From positions 1 through 64,000 of the forward strand of contig JBBATH010000017.1 in assembly GCA_040398845.1 (NCBI GenBank): a DNA stretch of 64,000 bases, written 5' to 3'. Shown here one piece after another: positions 53,327 through 61,917 of this stretch. Source of the DNA: WLND01 sp040398845 (GTDB lineage: Bacteria; Actinomycetota; Actinomycetes; S36-B12). The position numbers and the translations under genes are program-made. Every line of letters begins with the position of its first letter. Position 1 is the first letter of the stretch. Below the pieces are notes generated by a model that made no database searches, was not told the DNA's origin, and saw only the letters and a list, made by a program, of their open reading frames with translations.

Positions 53327-54255
53327 GACGGTCCTTTCGATTCGGGTTGCGTTGAACGCGCCGCCAGTTGGGCGGAGACGTGGGCTGAAAGTCGTGACGC
53401 GGCAGCCTCGCGCGAGCCTGCGGGCCAGTCGAGGAATCCCTCACCGGTCTTGGCGCCGAGGTTGCCCTCTGCCACCATCCGTTCGAGGAGTGGGCTTGGG
53501 AACGGATCGCGATTGATGCTCGGGAGCACCTGCTCGTGAATCGCGAGCGTGAGGTCCAGACCAACATAGTCGGCGTTCTCAATCGGGCCCATCTCCGCGA
53601 GGCGCAGCCCGATGGTGTTTCGGACAACGAGGTCAACCGTTTCGGCATCGCAGACGCCGGTCGCGACGAGATCGATGGCCTCGCGCCAGAGCGCGTGCTG
53701 GAGCCTGTTACCGACGAACCCTGCGACGTCGCGTTCCACTCGGACGGGCATCTTCCCGACGCGCGACAGGAGTTCCATCGAACGGTCCATGGCCTCATCA
53801 GCTGTGCCGGTACCGCGAATGACCTCGACGATCGGGATGAGGTCTGGCGGATTCCAAAAGTGCATGCCGACCGTGAGCGATGCATCGTCGAGGTCAGCCG
53901 CGATCGCGCTGATCGGGATGACCGAGGAGTTTGTCGCGAGGATGGCGGTCGGGTTGGCGGCGCGCAGTTCGGCGAAGAGGGTGCGCTTGATGTCGAGGTT
54001 CTCGATCACGGCTTCGATGACGAGGTCGACCCCGGCAACTGCGCTGGCAACGACGGGATCCACGTCGACTAGGTGCTCGTTTCCCGGGCACATGGCCTGG
54101 GCGTCGGCGAGGGCCGAATCGAGGACGGCCGTGTTCACGTCGGTCAGGATTGCCCTGACCCCGGCGCGCGCCATGAGCCCAGCGATGCGACGACCCATGA
54201 GCCCGGCGCCGACGACGGCGACGGACGCAACTGGGCGCTCGATCTCGGTCAGCAC
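53323..54255 (-). CDS. 3-hydroxyacyl-CoA dehydrogenase-family oxidoreductase
   Basis: 310 residues from a GTG overlapping the SDR stop by 7 bp. N-terminal NAD domain with GAGLMGRRIAGLMARAG and DLVIEAVIENLDIKRTLFAEL. Catalytic region ATNSSVIPISAIA...GMHFWNPPDLIPIVEVI (catalytic His), then the C-terminal VGNRLQHALWREAIDLV. L-carnitine dehydrogenase and lambda-crystallin belong to the same family, so the substrate may be a free beta-hydroxy acid. That would fit the BKACE encoded downstream. Confidence 0.88.
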   Translation of the reverse strand: MLTEIERPVASVAVVGAGLMGRRIAGLMARAGVRAILTDVNTAVLDSALADAQAMCPGNEHLVDVDPVVASAVAGVDLVIEAVIENLDIKRTLFAELRAANPTAILATNSSVIPISAIAADLDDASLTVGMHFWNPPDLIPIVEVIRGTGTADEAMDRSMELLSRVGKMPVRVERDVAGFVGNRLQHALWREAIDLVATGVCDAETVDLVVRNTIGLRLAEMGPIENADYVGLDLTLAIHEQVLPSINRDPFPSPLLERMVAEGNLGAKTGEGFLDWPAGSREAAASRLSAHVSAQLAARSTQPESKGPS

Positions 54256-55034
54256 GCGGTGTAGCCGCCATCGAGGTAGAGCACTTGGCCGGTCATGAAG
54301 GTTGAGGCATCGCTGAGCAGATAGACGAGTGCGCCGACGAAGTCCTCTGGCTCTGCGAAGCGCTTGAGCGGGATGCGCGCAAACATGGCCTCGCGGGTCG
54401 CGCGGCCCTTCTCGTCATCGGCATACATCCATTCGGTGAGTTCGGAGCGAAAGACGGTCGGCGCGATGACGTTCACCCGGATCTGCGAGCCACCCCATTC
54501 GGCTGCCAGGGTCTTGCCCAGGAGGTCGACCGCAGCCTTCGAGGGGCAGTAGGCGGTGTAGCCGGCCGGGTGGCCGAGCTTGCCGCGCGTCGACGAGACG
54601 AGTACGAGCGACCCGCCCTCCCCCTGCTCGATGAACACGCGCCCGGCGGCCTGCGCCATGAGCCACGAGCCCTTGACGTTTGCGTCCATGACCGACTCCC
54701 AGTCGGCGACATCCATGTCGGTGATGAGGGCGACCTTGTTCATGCCTGAGGCGACGAGCATGCCGTCGAGGCGTCCGAAAGCTGCGATGGCGGCATCGAC
54801 GATGGCCTTGGCATCCTCGGGTGTATCGGGGCGGTGGGGTGCAATCGCCGCGCCAGCGAGTTCTGGCAGTGCGGCGAGCTCCTCGAGTGCGGCGCGGTTG
54901 CCGCCCGCGAGTGTGATGTTGGCGCCTGCCGCGCCCAAGCCCTTGGCTGCCTCTCGGCCCATCGAGCCCGAAGCTCCGGTGATGATGATGGACTTTCCAG
55001 CGAGGGAAAACCGGGCGGTGGGATCGGTCGTCAT
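54249..55034 (-). CDS. Short-chain dehydrogenase/reductase
   Basis: 261 residues. Classical SDR: TGASGSMGREAAKGLG for the cofactor, LVLVSSTRG with the catalytic Ser, YTAYCPSKAA with Tyr/Lys, and YLDGGYTAC at the end. First gene of the operon, directly behind a promoter with only 8 nt between the -10 and its ATG. Probably oxidises an alcohol intermediate ahead of the HADH-family step. The stop overlaps the next gene. Confidence 0.9.
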   Translation of the reverse strand: MTTDPTARFSLAGKSIIITGASGSMGREAAKGLGAAGANITLAGGNRAALEELAALPELAGAAIAPHRPDTPEDAKAIVDAAIAAFGRLDGMLVASGMNKVALITDMDVADWESVMDANVKGSWLMAQAAGRVFIEQGEGGSLVLVSSTRGKLGHPAGYTAYCPSKAAVDLLGKTLAAEWGGSQIRVNVIAPTVFRSELTEWMYADDEKGRATREAMFARIPLKRFAEPEDFVGALVYLLSDASTFMTGQVLYLDGGYTAC

Positions 55035-55042
55035 GGTTGGGG

Positions 55043-55071
55043 ACCATACGTTGCCAACGTCACCAGGTCAA
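55043..55071 (-). promoter_or_regulatory. Promoter of the five-gene catabolic operon, nearly leaderless
   Basis: Minus strand: -35 TTGACC (55071-55066), 17-bp spacer, -10 TATGGT (55048-55043). The ATG at 55034 begins 8 nt after the -10, which puts the expected transcription start at or within 1-2 nt of the start codon. Leaderless mRNAs are common in Actinomycetota. Confidence 0.6.
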
Positions 55072-55242
55072 GCCCTTTTCCCATATTGCGGGACAATCAT
55101 CCTGTAGATCGGGATTAGCGCGACAACATCAGCCAAGTCCAAGGCCTCGCCCGAGTTTGGGCGGGTTGATGTCGCTCTCCCCCTGCCCTGACGCGCCCGG
55201 AGCGACAACGTTCCGCCCAAACCCTTGGGGGCACGCCCGACA

Positions 55243-55585
55243 TCACTCGGTGACGAGTGGGTTGCGGATTCTCAGGGTCGGGTACCGGGAGAAGTCGCGG
55301 TCGGTCGACCAGAATTCACTCACGCCCGCGTCGTGGCAGACCGCAGCGATCTTGGCATCATGCACTTGGTTACCGACGATATTGCCGGCCGCGATAAGCG
55401 CCCCGAACGTTAGCCAGTGCCGGCCTGATTCAACGATCGTCGTGAGCGTTGGCGACTAGAGCCAGGCATCGATTTGCTCGCTTGCCTGAGCCCGGGTCGA
55501 TGGGCTGGTGAGGTCGCGGGGCCTTATGGTCAGGAGCATCCCTGCGGTGGGCATACACCAAGATGTTCGTGTCGACGGCAATCAC
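55243..55585 (-). pseudogene. VapC (PIN-domain) toxin pseudogene
   Basis: The N-terminus starts with a GTG overlapping the antitoxin stop (GTGA) and reads VIAVDTNILVYAHRRDAPDH, a perfect VapC opening. About 30 residues, including the HEF segment with a catalytic Glu, are then missing. The remainder continues in another frame (STRAQASEQIDAWL), hits an in-frame TAG, then reads SPTLTTIVESGRHW, QVHDAKIAAVCHDAGV and FWSTDRDFSRYPTLRIRNPL to a TGA at 55243. Three lesions (deletion, frameshift, stop) show the toxin is dead while the C-terminal half is still recognisable. Confidence 0.85.
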
Positions 55586-55827
55586 GACTGTTCCGTCTCG
55601 TAGGTTCCGTGGATGAGATCGGCCATGGTCCGTCCTCGTGCCTCGTCAGTCAGCCACCCACCGCCGATGGATGCGTCACGCAGGGAAAACTCGTGCCGAC
55701 AGTCGTCCTGCTTCAGAACGTGATGCAGGCCATCCTCGAGCACTGAGCGAAGGGTGCACCCACGACGGTGGGCCAAATCCTTGGCCAGAGCCAGAAGCGC
55801 ATCGTTGATCTCAACGGTGGTCTTCAT
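55582..55827 (-). CDS. VapB-like antitoxin (DUF2191 type), intact
   Basis: 81 residues from the ATG at 55827. MKTTVEINDALLALAKDLAH is a ribbon-helix-helix-type start seen in VapB antitoxins of this group, and the tail SLRDASIGGGWLTDEARGRT is the usual toxin-binding part. Its stop overlaps the vapC pseudogene start. With no working toxin next door it is an orphan. It may now act only as a repressor, or protect against related toxins elsewhere. Confidence 0.8.
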   Translation of the reverse strand: MKTTVEINDALLALAKDLAHRRGCTLRSVLEDGLHHVLKQDDCRHEFSLRDASIGGGWLTDEARGRTMADLIHGTYETEQS

Positions 55828-55882
55828 TGGGCGAAGGTAGCTTGGGTACGGGTACCCATATCTAGATACCCATCGATGTGGC

Positions 55883-57091
55883 CTAGCTAGGAGGGTCGCC
55901 GCCAGTGTCAGCGGGCGGCTCATCATTACGGCGACGCATGGCGTCTGCCTTCGCGGCAATCGAAGCGAAGTAGTCCGATTCGGTGATCTCGGCGACCGCC
56001 TGCTCGCGCTTCGAGGCGTCGATCTCGACCCGCAATTGCCGGACCTGCCTGGTGAGGGTCCTCTCGCGGATCCGAACCTTCTCAGCCATGGCGGTGAACG
56101 ATTCGGCAAGCACGGCCATCTCGTCCGGGAATCGGGTGCGCAAGACCTCCGACAGATCGAGGTCGTATTCGCCTTCGGCGATTCGGGTCGTGGCGACGGT
56201 CAATCGCTTGAGGGGGCGGGTCAGCCAGGTCGAGACGACAAGGACGAGAAGGAGGAGCCCCACATACCCGGCGAGGAGGAGCGGAACGACCACCCGCACG
56301 GCCCCCGAACGGACATCTTCAAGGTAGGCGAGTGGATAGTCGACCCCGACCGCCGCGACGACGGTGCCGTCGCGCCCGACGACCGGCGCGTATGCGGCGA
56401 TCCACGAACCATCCTCATTCGTGAACGGGGATTGTCCGATCGGCGCCTCGAGCCCATCCTGCATGCGCGCGAGGCGCTCGGAATCGACGGATGCAGAGAC
56501 CGGTTCGCGGTAACCAACCAGCCCGACCTCCTGGGCTCCGGTTGGTCCGGTTGGTCCGGTTACAGGTGCAGGTGCCGGGCCGGCCGATGGGCCTGGGCCC
56601 GGTCCGCCAGCAGGGGGTGGATTCGGTCCGCCAGCAGGGGGCGGCGGAGTACCTGGCTCCAGTGCGCCCCCGGGAGAGGCGCGACCCTCCCATGTGGCGA
56701 TCCAGAAGAGATCCCCGGTGCTGGGATCGACCCCGTACAGGTACGGACGCGCCTGGGGCACGAGTTCGCGGACGTGGAACAGTTCCCCACCGAATTTGGT
56801 GTATTGGTCATTTGTTGTGGGATAGGGGTTTTCAGGGTCGTAGTTCGGAAGATCGCTCAGCAGTTGCACCACACCGGGGACATTGACCGCCAGGGCCGTC
56901 CCGTTGGCCGTCTGCTGGATATCCGCTTGGATCTTCGCCTGCGCGGCGTCGGTGACGTAGGTGATGGTGAAGACCGAGAGGACGGCGAACATCAAGGTCA
57001 ACGCGGCCGCGAACGCGACGAGCAACTTGATTCGCAACCCGAAGCGCACCTTCGATCGTGGTGGCGCGTCAACCGGACTTACGTCAGTCAT
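55883..57091 (-). CDS. Cache/HAMP membrane sensor lacking an output domain
   Basis: 402 residues. TM1 (about 24-46), an extracellular domain with sensor-like features (ATWEGRAS, GWTNEDGSWIAAYAPV-type GSWIAAYAPVVGRDGTVVAAVGVDYPL), TM2 (about 268-292), then HAMP (TRPLKRLTVATTRIAEGEYDLDL). It ends in a coiled-coil tail (RERTLTRQVRQLRVEIDASKREQAVAEI) without kinase, cyclase or methyl-accepting region. A Pro/Gly-rich insertion (GTPPPPAGGPNPPPAGGPGP, then GPTGPTG) sits inside the sensor domain. Similar HAMP stubs pair with adenylate-cyclase or phosphatase partners in other bacteria; none is adjacent. Confidence 0.8.
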   Translation of the reverse strand: MTDVSPVDAPPRSKVRFGLRIKLLVAFAAALTLMFAVLSVFTITYVTDAAQAKIQADIQQTANGTALAVNVPGVVQLLSDLPNYDPENPYPTTNDQYTKFGGELFHVRELVPQARPYLYGVDPSTGDLFWIATWEGRASPGGALEPGTPPPPAGGPNPPPAGGPGPGPSAGPAPAPVTGPTGPTGAQEVGLVGYREPVSASVDSERLARMQDGLEAPIGQSPFTNEDGSWIAAYAPVVGRDGTVVAAVGVDYPLAYLEDVRSGAVRVVVPLLLAGYVGLLLLVLVVSTWLTRPLKRLTVATTRIAEGEYDLDLSEVLRTRFPDEMAVLAESFTAMAEKVRIRERTLTRQVRQLRVEIDASKREQAVAEITESDYFASIAAKADAMRRRNDEPPADTGGDPPS

Positions 57092-57154
57092 CTCAGTGCT
57101 CCTACCAGCGTCTTCGTCGGGGCCGCAGTCTATCGCCGCGTTCGGGCCTCTCGG

Positions 57155-59539
57155 TCAGTTGCCGCGGGTGACGAGACCGAGGTTGCCATCCGCGCCGCGG
57201 ACGACCGCGAGGTCGCCCTGCTCGTCGGTCCGGCCGACGAGAGCCCCCGCCTGCGTCCATGAGCCAAGGGTTTCTGGTGCGGGGTGCCCGTACGTGTTGC
57301 CCACCCCCACGCTCACGAGTGCAATCCGGCCACCTGACCAGGTTGGAAGCCGCGGGTCCTGATTGCGTGAGCCATGGTGGGGAACCTTCACGACATCGAC
57401 GCGAAGGTCGGGCTCGGCAGCGATGATCGCGCTCTGAGCCTCCGCCTCCACATCTCCGGCAAGAAGGAAGGTCGTGCCTTCGGCCTCAAGGACGACGCTG
57501 ACGCTCGCATTGTTCGGGATCGACCCGGCGCGGATCACCCGGCGCGGCCACACCACCCGCCAACTCACCGAGCCCGTTGTCCGGACCTCCCCCACTCGCA
57601 CCGCCACCGGCGCCGGTGCGATGCCGTCCAGCCAACCGAGCACCATTGCGACCTGTTCGGGCGGGTCGTTGACGGGACTCACGAACACAGCGGCGACCTG
57701 CCGGTTGTGCAGGATTCCCGGCAGGCCATTGACATGGTCGGCGTGGAAGTGGGTGAGGATGAGTGCGGTGACCGCCGTGACACCGAGGTCGTCGAGGCAA
57801 GCATCAATGAGGGCAGGGTCGGGTCCAGTGTCGATAACAATCGCTGCCTCCTCAGTGTCACGAATGACGAGTCCGTCACCCTGCCCGACTGAACAGGCGA
57901 CCATGAGCCACCCGGGAGGTGGCCACCCGCGCCGGCTCGGCGGCGCGATGGCGAGGACCAAGGAAACCACGACGATCACCGCGATCGCGGCCGTCGTCAC
58001 GGGCCGCGGAACACCTTCCGGATATCGGCGGCGCATCAGTCGAACGGCAATGAAGAGCAAAGGGGTCACGAGGGCCAAGAGGAGAACACCCGGGAGACCG
58101 GTCGGCCACGGGAGAGCAGCAAATGGCAGGGTGCTGCAGGTGCTCGCGACCCAGGCGATCCAGGCGGCGGGCATCGCCGCCACCTGAGCGATCCCGGCAG
58201 CGGCAGGGAGGCTGAACGGCGCCACGATTGCTGCGACGAGGCCGAGGATCGTCACCGGTGCCACCGCGGGCATCGCGAGTAGGTTCGCCGGGACCGCAAC
58301 CCATCCGACGCTCACCCCCATCGCGACGAGCAGCGGAAGGGTCGCAAGTTGCGCGGCGGTGGTGACGGCCACGCCCTCCTGCAGGGCCGGTGGCCAGCGC
58401 CTCGTCATCCGCCAGCGCGCGAGACCCGCGGCAACGGAGGGGGTGAGGAGGATGAGTCCACCGGTCGCGAACACCGAAAGCCCGAAGGCCCAGGAGACGG
58501 CGAGCGCGGGCGATACGACAACGAGCACGAGCACTGCCGTGGCGAGAACCGCCGGCCCGGACCGCCGGCCCCCGGTAAGGAGTGCGAGGAGCATCACCAC
58601 CCCCATGACGGCCGCGCGAACGACGCTCGGCTGCGGCCGAACGAGAACGACGAAGTAGCCGAGGGCTGCCAGCGCCACGATCACGCGTGTGGGCATGCGC
58701 CAGCGAAGCATCCGTGCGATGACGAGCACGACCGCCAGAATTATCGCGACGTTGCCGCCACTGACTGCGGTGAGATGCGAGAGGCCTGACGCCCGCATTG
58801 AGTCATCGAGGCTTGCCGACTGCAGTGACTCGTCGCCGACCGACAGGCCCGCGACGAGTGCCGCTGCGTCCGGCCCAACCCCCGCGAGCGATGTTCGAAG
58901 CCCCTCGCGCATTGATGATGCCGCTGCATCGATCGGGCCGGGTGACCGCAGGATTGCTATCCCGGATTTGGAGCGCATCGTGAGCACCGCCGCGAGATCG
59001 GGTTTCGCCGCCGGCCCGAGCCTGCCGGATATCACGATCTCGGTACCGGGCGCGGGGACAAGATCGGGGTCGTCGACGCGCATGCTGATCGGGAGGTCGA
59101 CGAGCACTCGCTCCCCGCGGGCGGAGATCACGCTCGTGGCGATACGCACCTCGGTCGAGGACGAGGCTTGCCACACCGCCGCCGAGCCATTGGCTCTGGT
59201 GACGGGCTCACCGTTGACGACGGCGATGACCTCTGCTGAGGCTCGCGCGTTGGCCCAGCCCGCGACCGGCTCAGCTGTGGTGGCCCAGACCTGAGCGCCT
59301 GCCGAACAGGCGCCGAGCATGAGGCCCAAGGCCGCCGAGAGTAGCGCTGGACGCCACGCGTTCGGTAGTCGAATGGCCGAGGCGATGAGGGCGAGGGCCG
59401 CCGCGCACACCGACGCAGCGATGGCGATCGCCTGGCCGTGCCGTTCCACCGGATCCCCCACGAATGCGGCCCCGACGATGACAACCACGGCGGCGAACCA
59501 TGCCGTCGCCGCCGGCAGGAGCAGTCGCGCGTCGATCAC
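57155..59539 (-). CDS. comEC: ComEC/Rec2 competence channel protein
   Basis: 794 residues. DNA-uptake channel of the natural transformation system. N-terminal DUF4131-like domain, central Competence helices (SHLTAVSGGNVAIILAVVL, GVVMLLALLTGGRR) and a C-terminal metallo-beta-lactamase domain with LTHFHADHVNGLPGI, VKVPHHGSRNQDP and VSVGVGNTYGHP. It overlaps the comEA stop by a few bases. The window has no other competence genes, so functional transformation cannot be concluded. Confidence 0.93.
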   Translation of the reverse strand: MIDARLLLPAATAWFAAVVVIVGAAFVGDPVERHGQAIAIAASVCAAALALIASAIRLPNAWRPALLSAALGLMLGACSAGAQVWATTAEPVAGWANARASAEVIAVVNGEPVTRANGSAAVWQASSSTEVRIATSVISARGERVLVDLPISMRVDDPDLVPAPGTEIVISGRLGPAAKPDLAAVLTMRSKSGIAILRSPGPIDAAASSMREGLRTSLAGVGPDAAALVAGLSVGDESLQSASLDDSMRASGLSHLTAVSGGNVAIILAVVLVIARMLRWRMPTRVIVALAALGYFVVLVRPQPSVVRAAVMGVVMLLALLTGGRRSGPAVLATAVLVLVVVSPALAVSWAFGLSVFATGGLILLTPSVAAGLARWRMTRRWPPALQEGVAVTTAAQLATLPLLVAMGVSVGWVAVPANLLAMPAVAPVTILGLVAAIVAPFSLPAAAGIAQVAAMPAAWIAWVASTCSTLPFAALPWPTGLPGVLLLALVTPLLFIAVRLMRRRYPEGVPRPVTTAAIAVIVVVSLVLAIAPPSRRGWPPPGWLMVACSVGQGDGLVIRDTEEAAIVIDTGPDPALIDACLDDLGVTAVTALILTHFHADHVNGLPGILHNRQVAAVFVSPVNDPPEQVAMVLGWLDGIAPAPVAVRVGEVRTTGSVSWRVVWPRRVIRAGSIPNNASVSVVLEAEGTTFLLAGDVEAEAQSAIIAAEPDLRVDVVKVPHHGSRNQDPRLPTWSGGRIALVSVGVGNTYGHPAPETLGSWTQAGALVGRTDEQGDLAVVRGADGNLGLVTRGN

Positions 59540-60300
59540 ACATGCACCAGCGGCCTCAACTGCTCCAGGATCGAATCCCCGATGCCCGAGACCTCTCCGA
59601 GTTCGTCGATGCTACGAAAGGAGCCGTTCGTGGTTCGCCAGTCGACGATGCGCTGGGCGAGTACCGGGCCAACCCCGGGCAGAGACTCGAACTCGCTCGC
59701 ACTCGCCCAATTGAGTCCGACACCGGGGCCCGCGCCCCCGCCCTGCCCGCCGTTCGGGGCTCCATCGGCGGTGACGACGATCTGCTCCCCGTCGACGACG
59801 ATCCGGGCGAGATTAACCGACGATAGGGCTTTGGGGGTCTTCACTCCCCCTGCCGCCGTGATTGCGTCATCGACCCGGGCTCCAGCCGGTAGCCTCAGCA
59901 GCCCGGGCTTATGCACCGCCCCGAGCACATGGACGACGACATCGGCGCCACCAATGCCCGTTGCTGGATCAGCGCCAGCCACCGAGCTCCCCTCAGCCGT
60001 CAGGACCGGAGCCATCGCCACGGCCCTCGGACGCCCCTGCCACCACATCCACCCCGCAATGAGCCCGGCGGCGCAGACGAGCGCGATCACCGCCCGAAGG
60101 GACCGCCGATCCAGCCGGGTAAGAATCCCGGTCGCAGCGATCTGTGTCGGTGCGGGAGCCGAATCAGGATCGGTCACAGCCTCAGGGTCAACGTCATTGA
60201 CAGGTACTGCCAAGGGACGCCACTGGTCCGCTAGTCGCTGCAACCGATTCATGACCTGGTCGTCGAAGTCGTTGCGTGCCGCAAGGATCCGTGGATTCAT
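59536..60300 (-). CDS. comEA: ComEA-like helix-hairpin-helix DNA receptor
   Basis: 254 residues. N-terminal cytoplasmic part, one membrane helix (AVIALVCAAGLIAGWMWW near 90-108), a SLBB-like region (VHVLGAVHKPGLLRLPAGARVDDAI), a Gly-rich linker and tandem HhH motifs at the end (LNWASASEFESLPGVGPVLA; RSIDELGEVSGIGDSILEQL). It binds incoming double-stranded DNA outside the membrane. Directly upstream of comEC. Confidence 0.93.
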   Translation of the reverse strand: MNPRILAARNDFDDQVMNRLQRLADQWRPLAVPVNDVDPEAVTDPDSAPAPTQIAATGILTRLDRRSLRAVIALVCAAGLIAGWMWWQGRPRAVAMAPVLTAEGSSVAGADPATGIGGADVVVHVLGAVHKPGLLRLPAGARVDDAITAAGGVKTPKALSSVNLARIVVDGEQIVVTADGAPNGGQGGGAGPGVGLNWASASEFESLPGVGPVLAQRIVDWRTTNGSFRSIDELGEVSGIGDSILEQLRPLVHV

Positions 60301-60395
60301 GCCCGGACGTTACGAACATCGAACCAGCCTCTGCAAGCCTGAGGTTCAACTTGGGGAGGAAATCCCCTCGGCTCGACACCCTGTGGATTGGCCGC

Positions 60396-60971
60396 TCAGT
60401 GCCAGATGGCCTGGCGCAGATTGCGCCAGTGGCGTCCGAGAACGAGGGCGGCGAGCACGACCGCAAACACTGCGTCGGAACCATCGGCCCAGCCGACTCG
60501 CCAGTAGACGACTCCGGTGATCGCGAGCACTGCTGCTGCGATCGCCGCGCCAATCCCCACGCGGTGGAACACCGCCACGCCGATGCCGAAGGCGGCGAGC
60601 ACAGGGATCGCGAACCAGGGTTGCACGCCGAGGATCGCGCCGAGGGTCGTCGAGACGCCCTTGCCTCCGCGGCCCTTGAGAAAGGGCGAGGTGATGTGGC
60701 CGAGAACAGCGGCAAGGCCGGCAATCTCTCCCGCGATCTCACCGGCGAGCATGCCGAAGACGAGAGCGGGGACGAGGCCCTTGAGGATGTCCAGGAACCC
60801 GACGAGCACTCCCCATTTCGGGCCGAGGGCCCTCCCGACATTCGTCGCCCCCGGATTACCGGAACCCACCTGTCGCAGGTCCTTGCCGAACACCCGCGCG
60901 ATGAGCACCGCCGGGTTGATGGATCCGAGCGCGTATCCGCAGACGGCCGCGAGCCCCCACCACAGCAACAT
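60396..60971 (-). CDS. plsY: Glycerol-3-phosphate acyltransferase PlsY
   Basis: 191 residues from the ATG at 60971; a GTG two codons earlier is also possible. An integral membrane acyl-phosphate:glycerol-3-phosphate acyltransferase. Motifs: GSINPAVLIARVFGKDLRQVGSGNPGATN (split over helices 1-2), FLKGRGGKGVSTTLG and GRHWRNL near the C-terminus. First acylation of phospholipid synthesis. It is downstream of degV on the same strand with a 19-bp gap. Confidence 0.93.
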   Translation of the reverse strand: MLLWWGLAAVCGYALGSINPAVLIARVFGKDLRQVGSGNPGATNVGRALGPKWGVLVGFLDILKGLVPALVFGMLAGEIAGEIAGLAAVLGHITSPFLKGRGGKGVSTTLGAILGVQPWFAIPVLAAFGIGVAVFHRVGIGAAIAAAVLAITGVVYWRVGWADGSDAVFAVVLAALVLGRHWRNLRQAIWH

Positions 60972-60990
60972 ATTCACCGGACGAGCGCGT

Positions 60991-61842
60991 TCATGCGTCG
61001 TCCCGACCCGACACGACCACCGCAACCATGCCGGGGCCCACATGCGCCCCGACGACGCCTCCGACGGGGCATTCGACGACGGACGCTGCCGGCAGTCGCG
61101 TGCGCAGATTGGCCGCGAGGTCCGCGGCACGGGCGCCCGCGGACAGGTGCTGCACAGCAATATCGACCGGTCGTGAGCCGGCGAATTCGGATGCGATCTC
61201 GGTGAGCCTGGCGAGGGCTCGACTGGCGGTCCGGACCTTCTCGAGCATCGCCACCCGACCATCGTCGATGTGGAGCAGCGGCTTCACCTGAAGCGCATGA
61301 CCGACTGCGGCGCGCGCAGCACTCACCCGCCCGCCTCGCCGCAGATACTCCAGGGTGTCGACGTAGAAGGTGACCTGGGCACTTTCGGCTCTGCGCCTGA
61401 CTGCCTCGGCGACCTCTAGAGCGCTCGCACCCGCCGCAGCGAGTCGCGCACCGGCCACTGCCGCGAAGCCCAGGCCCATCGCGATGGTGCGCGAATCGAC
61501 GACCTCGACGGGGAGGGGGGCCTCCTTGGCTGCAAGCAGCGCTGACTCGTAGGTGGCAGATAGGTCAGCGGAGAGGGTCACCGCGACGACGTGGCTGGCA
61601 CCAGCCTTGGCTGCCGCGGCAAAGGCCTGGAGGAATCGTTCCGGTGAAGGCCGCGAGGTGGTGACCGGTTGCCACTGCTCGAGGGCCCGGATCACGGCCT
61701 GTGCCTGGTCGTCGTCAGTCTCGTCATGCGGACGACCGCCAACAATCACTTGGACGGGGACGACCGCGATCGACTCGGATTGTGCCCAGCCCTTGGGCAG
61801 GTAGGAGGTCGAGTCGGTGACGACGACCACACGGTCAACCAT
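60991..61842 (-). CDS. DegV-family fatty-acid-binding protein
   Basis: 283 residues. DegV fold with TDSTSYLPKG at the start, PVTTSRPSPERFLQAF, LSADLSATYESA and YVDTLEYLRRGGRVSAA. Members bind fatty acids and, in some bacteria, present them to fatty-acid kinase (FakB). Pairing with plsY (acyl-phosphate user) is consistent with such a role, but no fakA is in the window. Confidence 0.9.
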   Translation of the reverse strand: MVDRVVVVTDSTSYLPKGWAQSESIAVVPVQVIVGGRPHDETDDDQAQAVIRALEQWQPVTTSRPSPERFLQAFAAAAKAGASHVVAVTLSADLSATYESALLAAKEAPLPVEVVDSRTIAMGLGFAAVAGARLAAAGASALEVAEAVRRRAESAQVTFYVDTLEYLRRGGRVSAARAAVGHALQVKPLLHIDDGRVAMLEKVRTASRALARLTEIASEFAGSRPVDIAVQHLSAGARAADLAANLRTRLPAASVVECPVGGVVGAHVGPGMVAVVVSGRDDA

Positions 61843-61917
61843 GCCAAGAGCCTATTCGCCCCGCGGCCGGCTCACGGCATGAAGCAGCCAGCGGGCACCA
61901 GTCAAGGCTTCGCGTTC

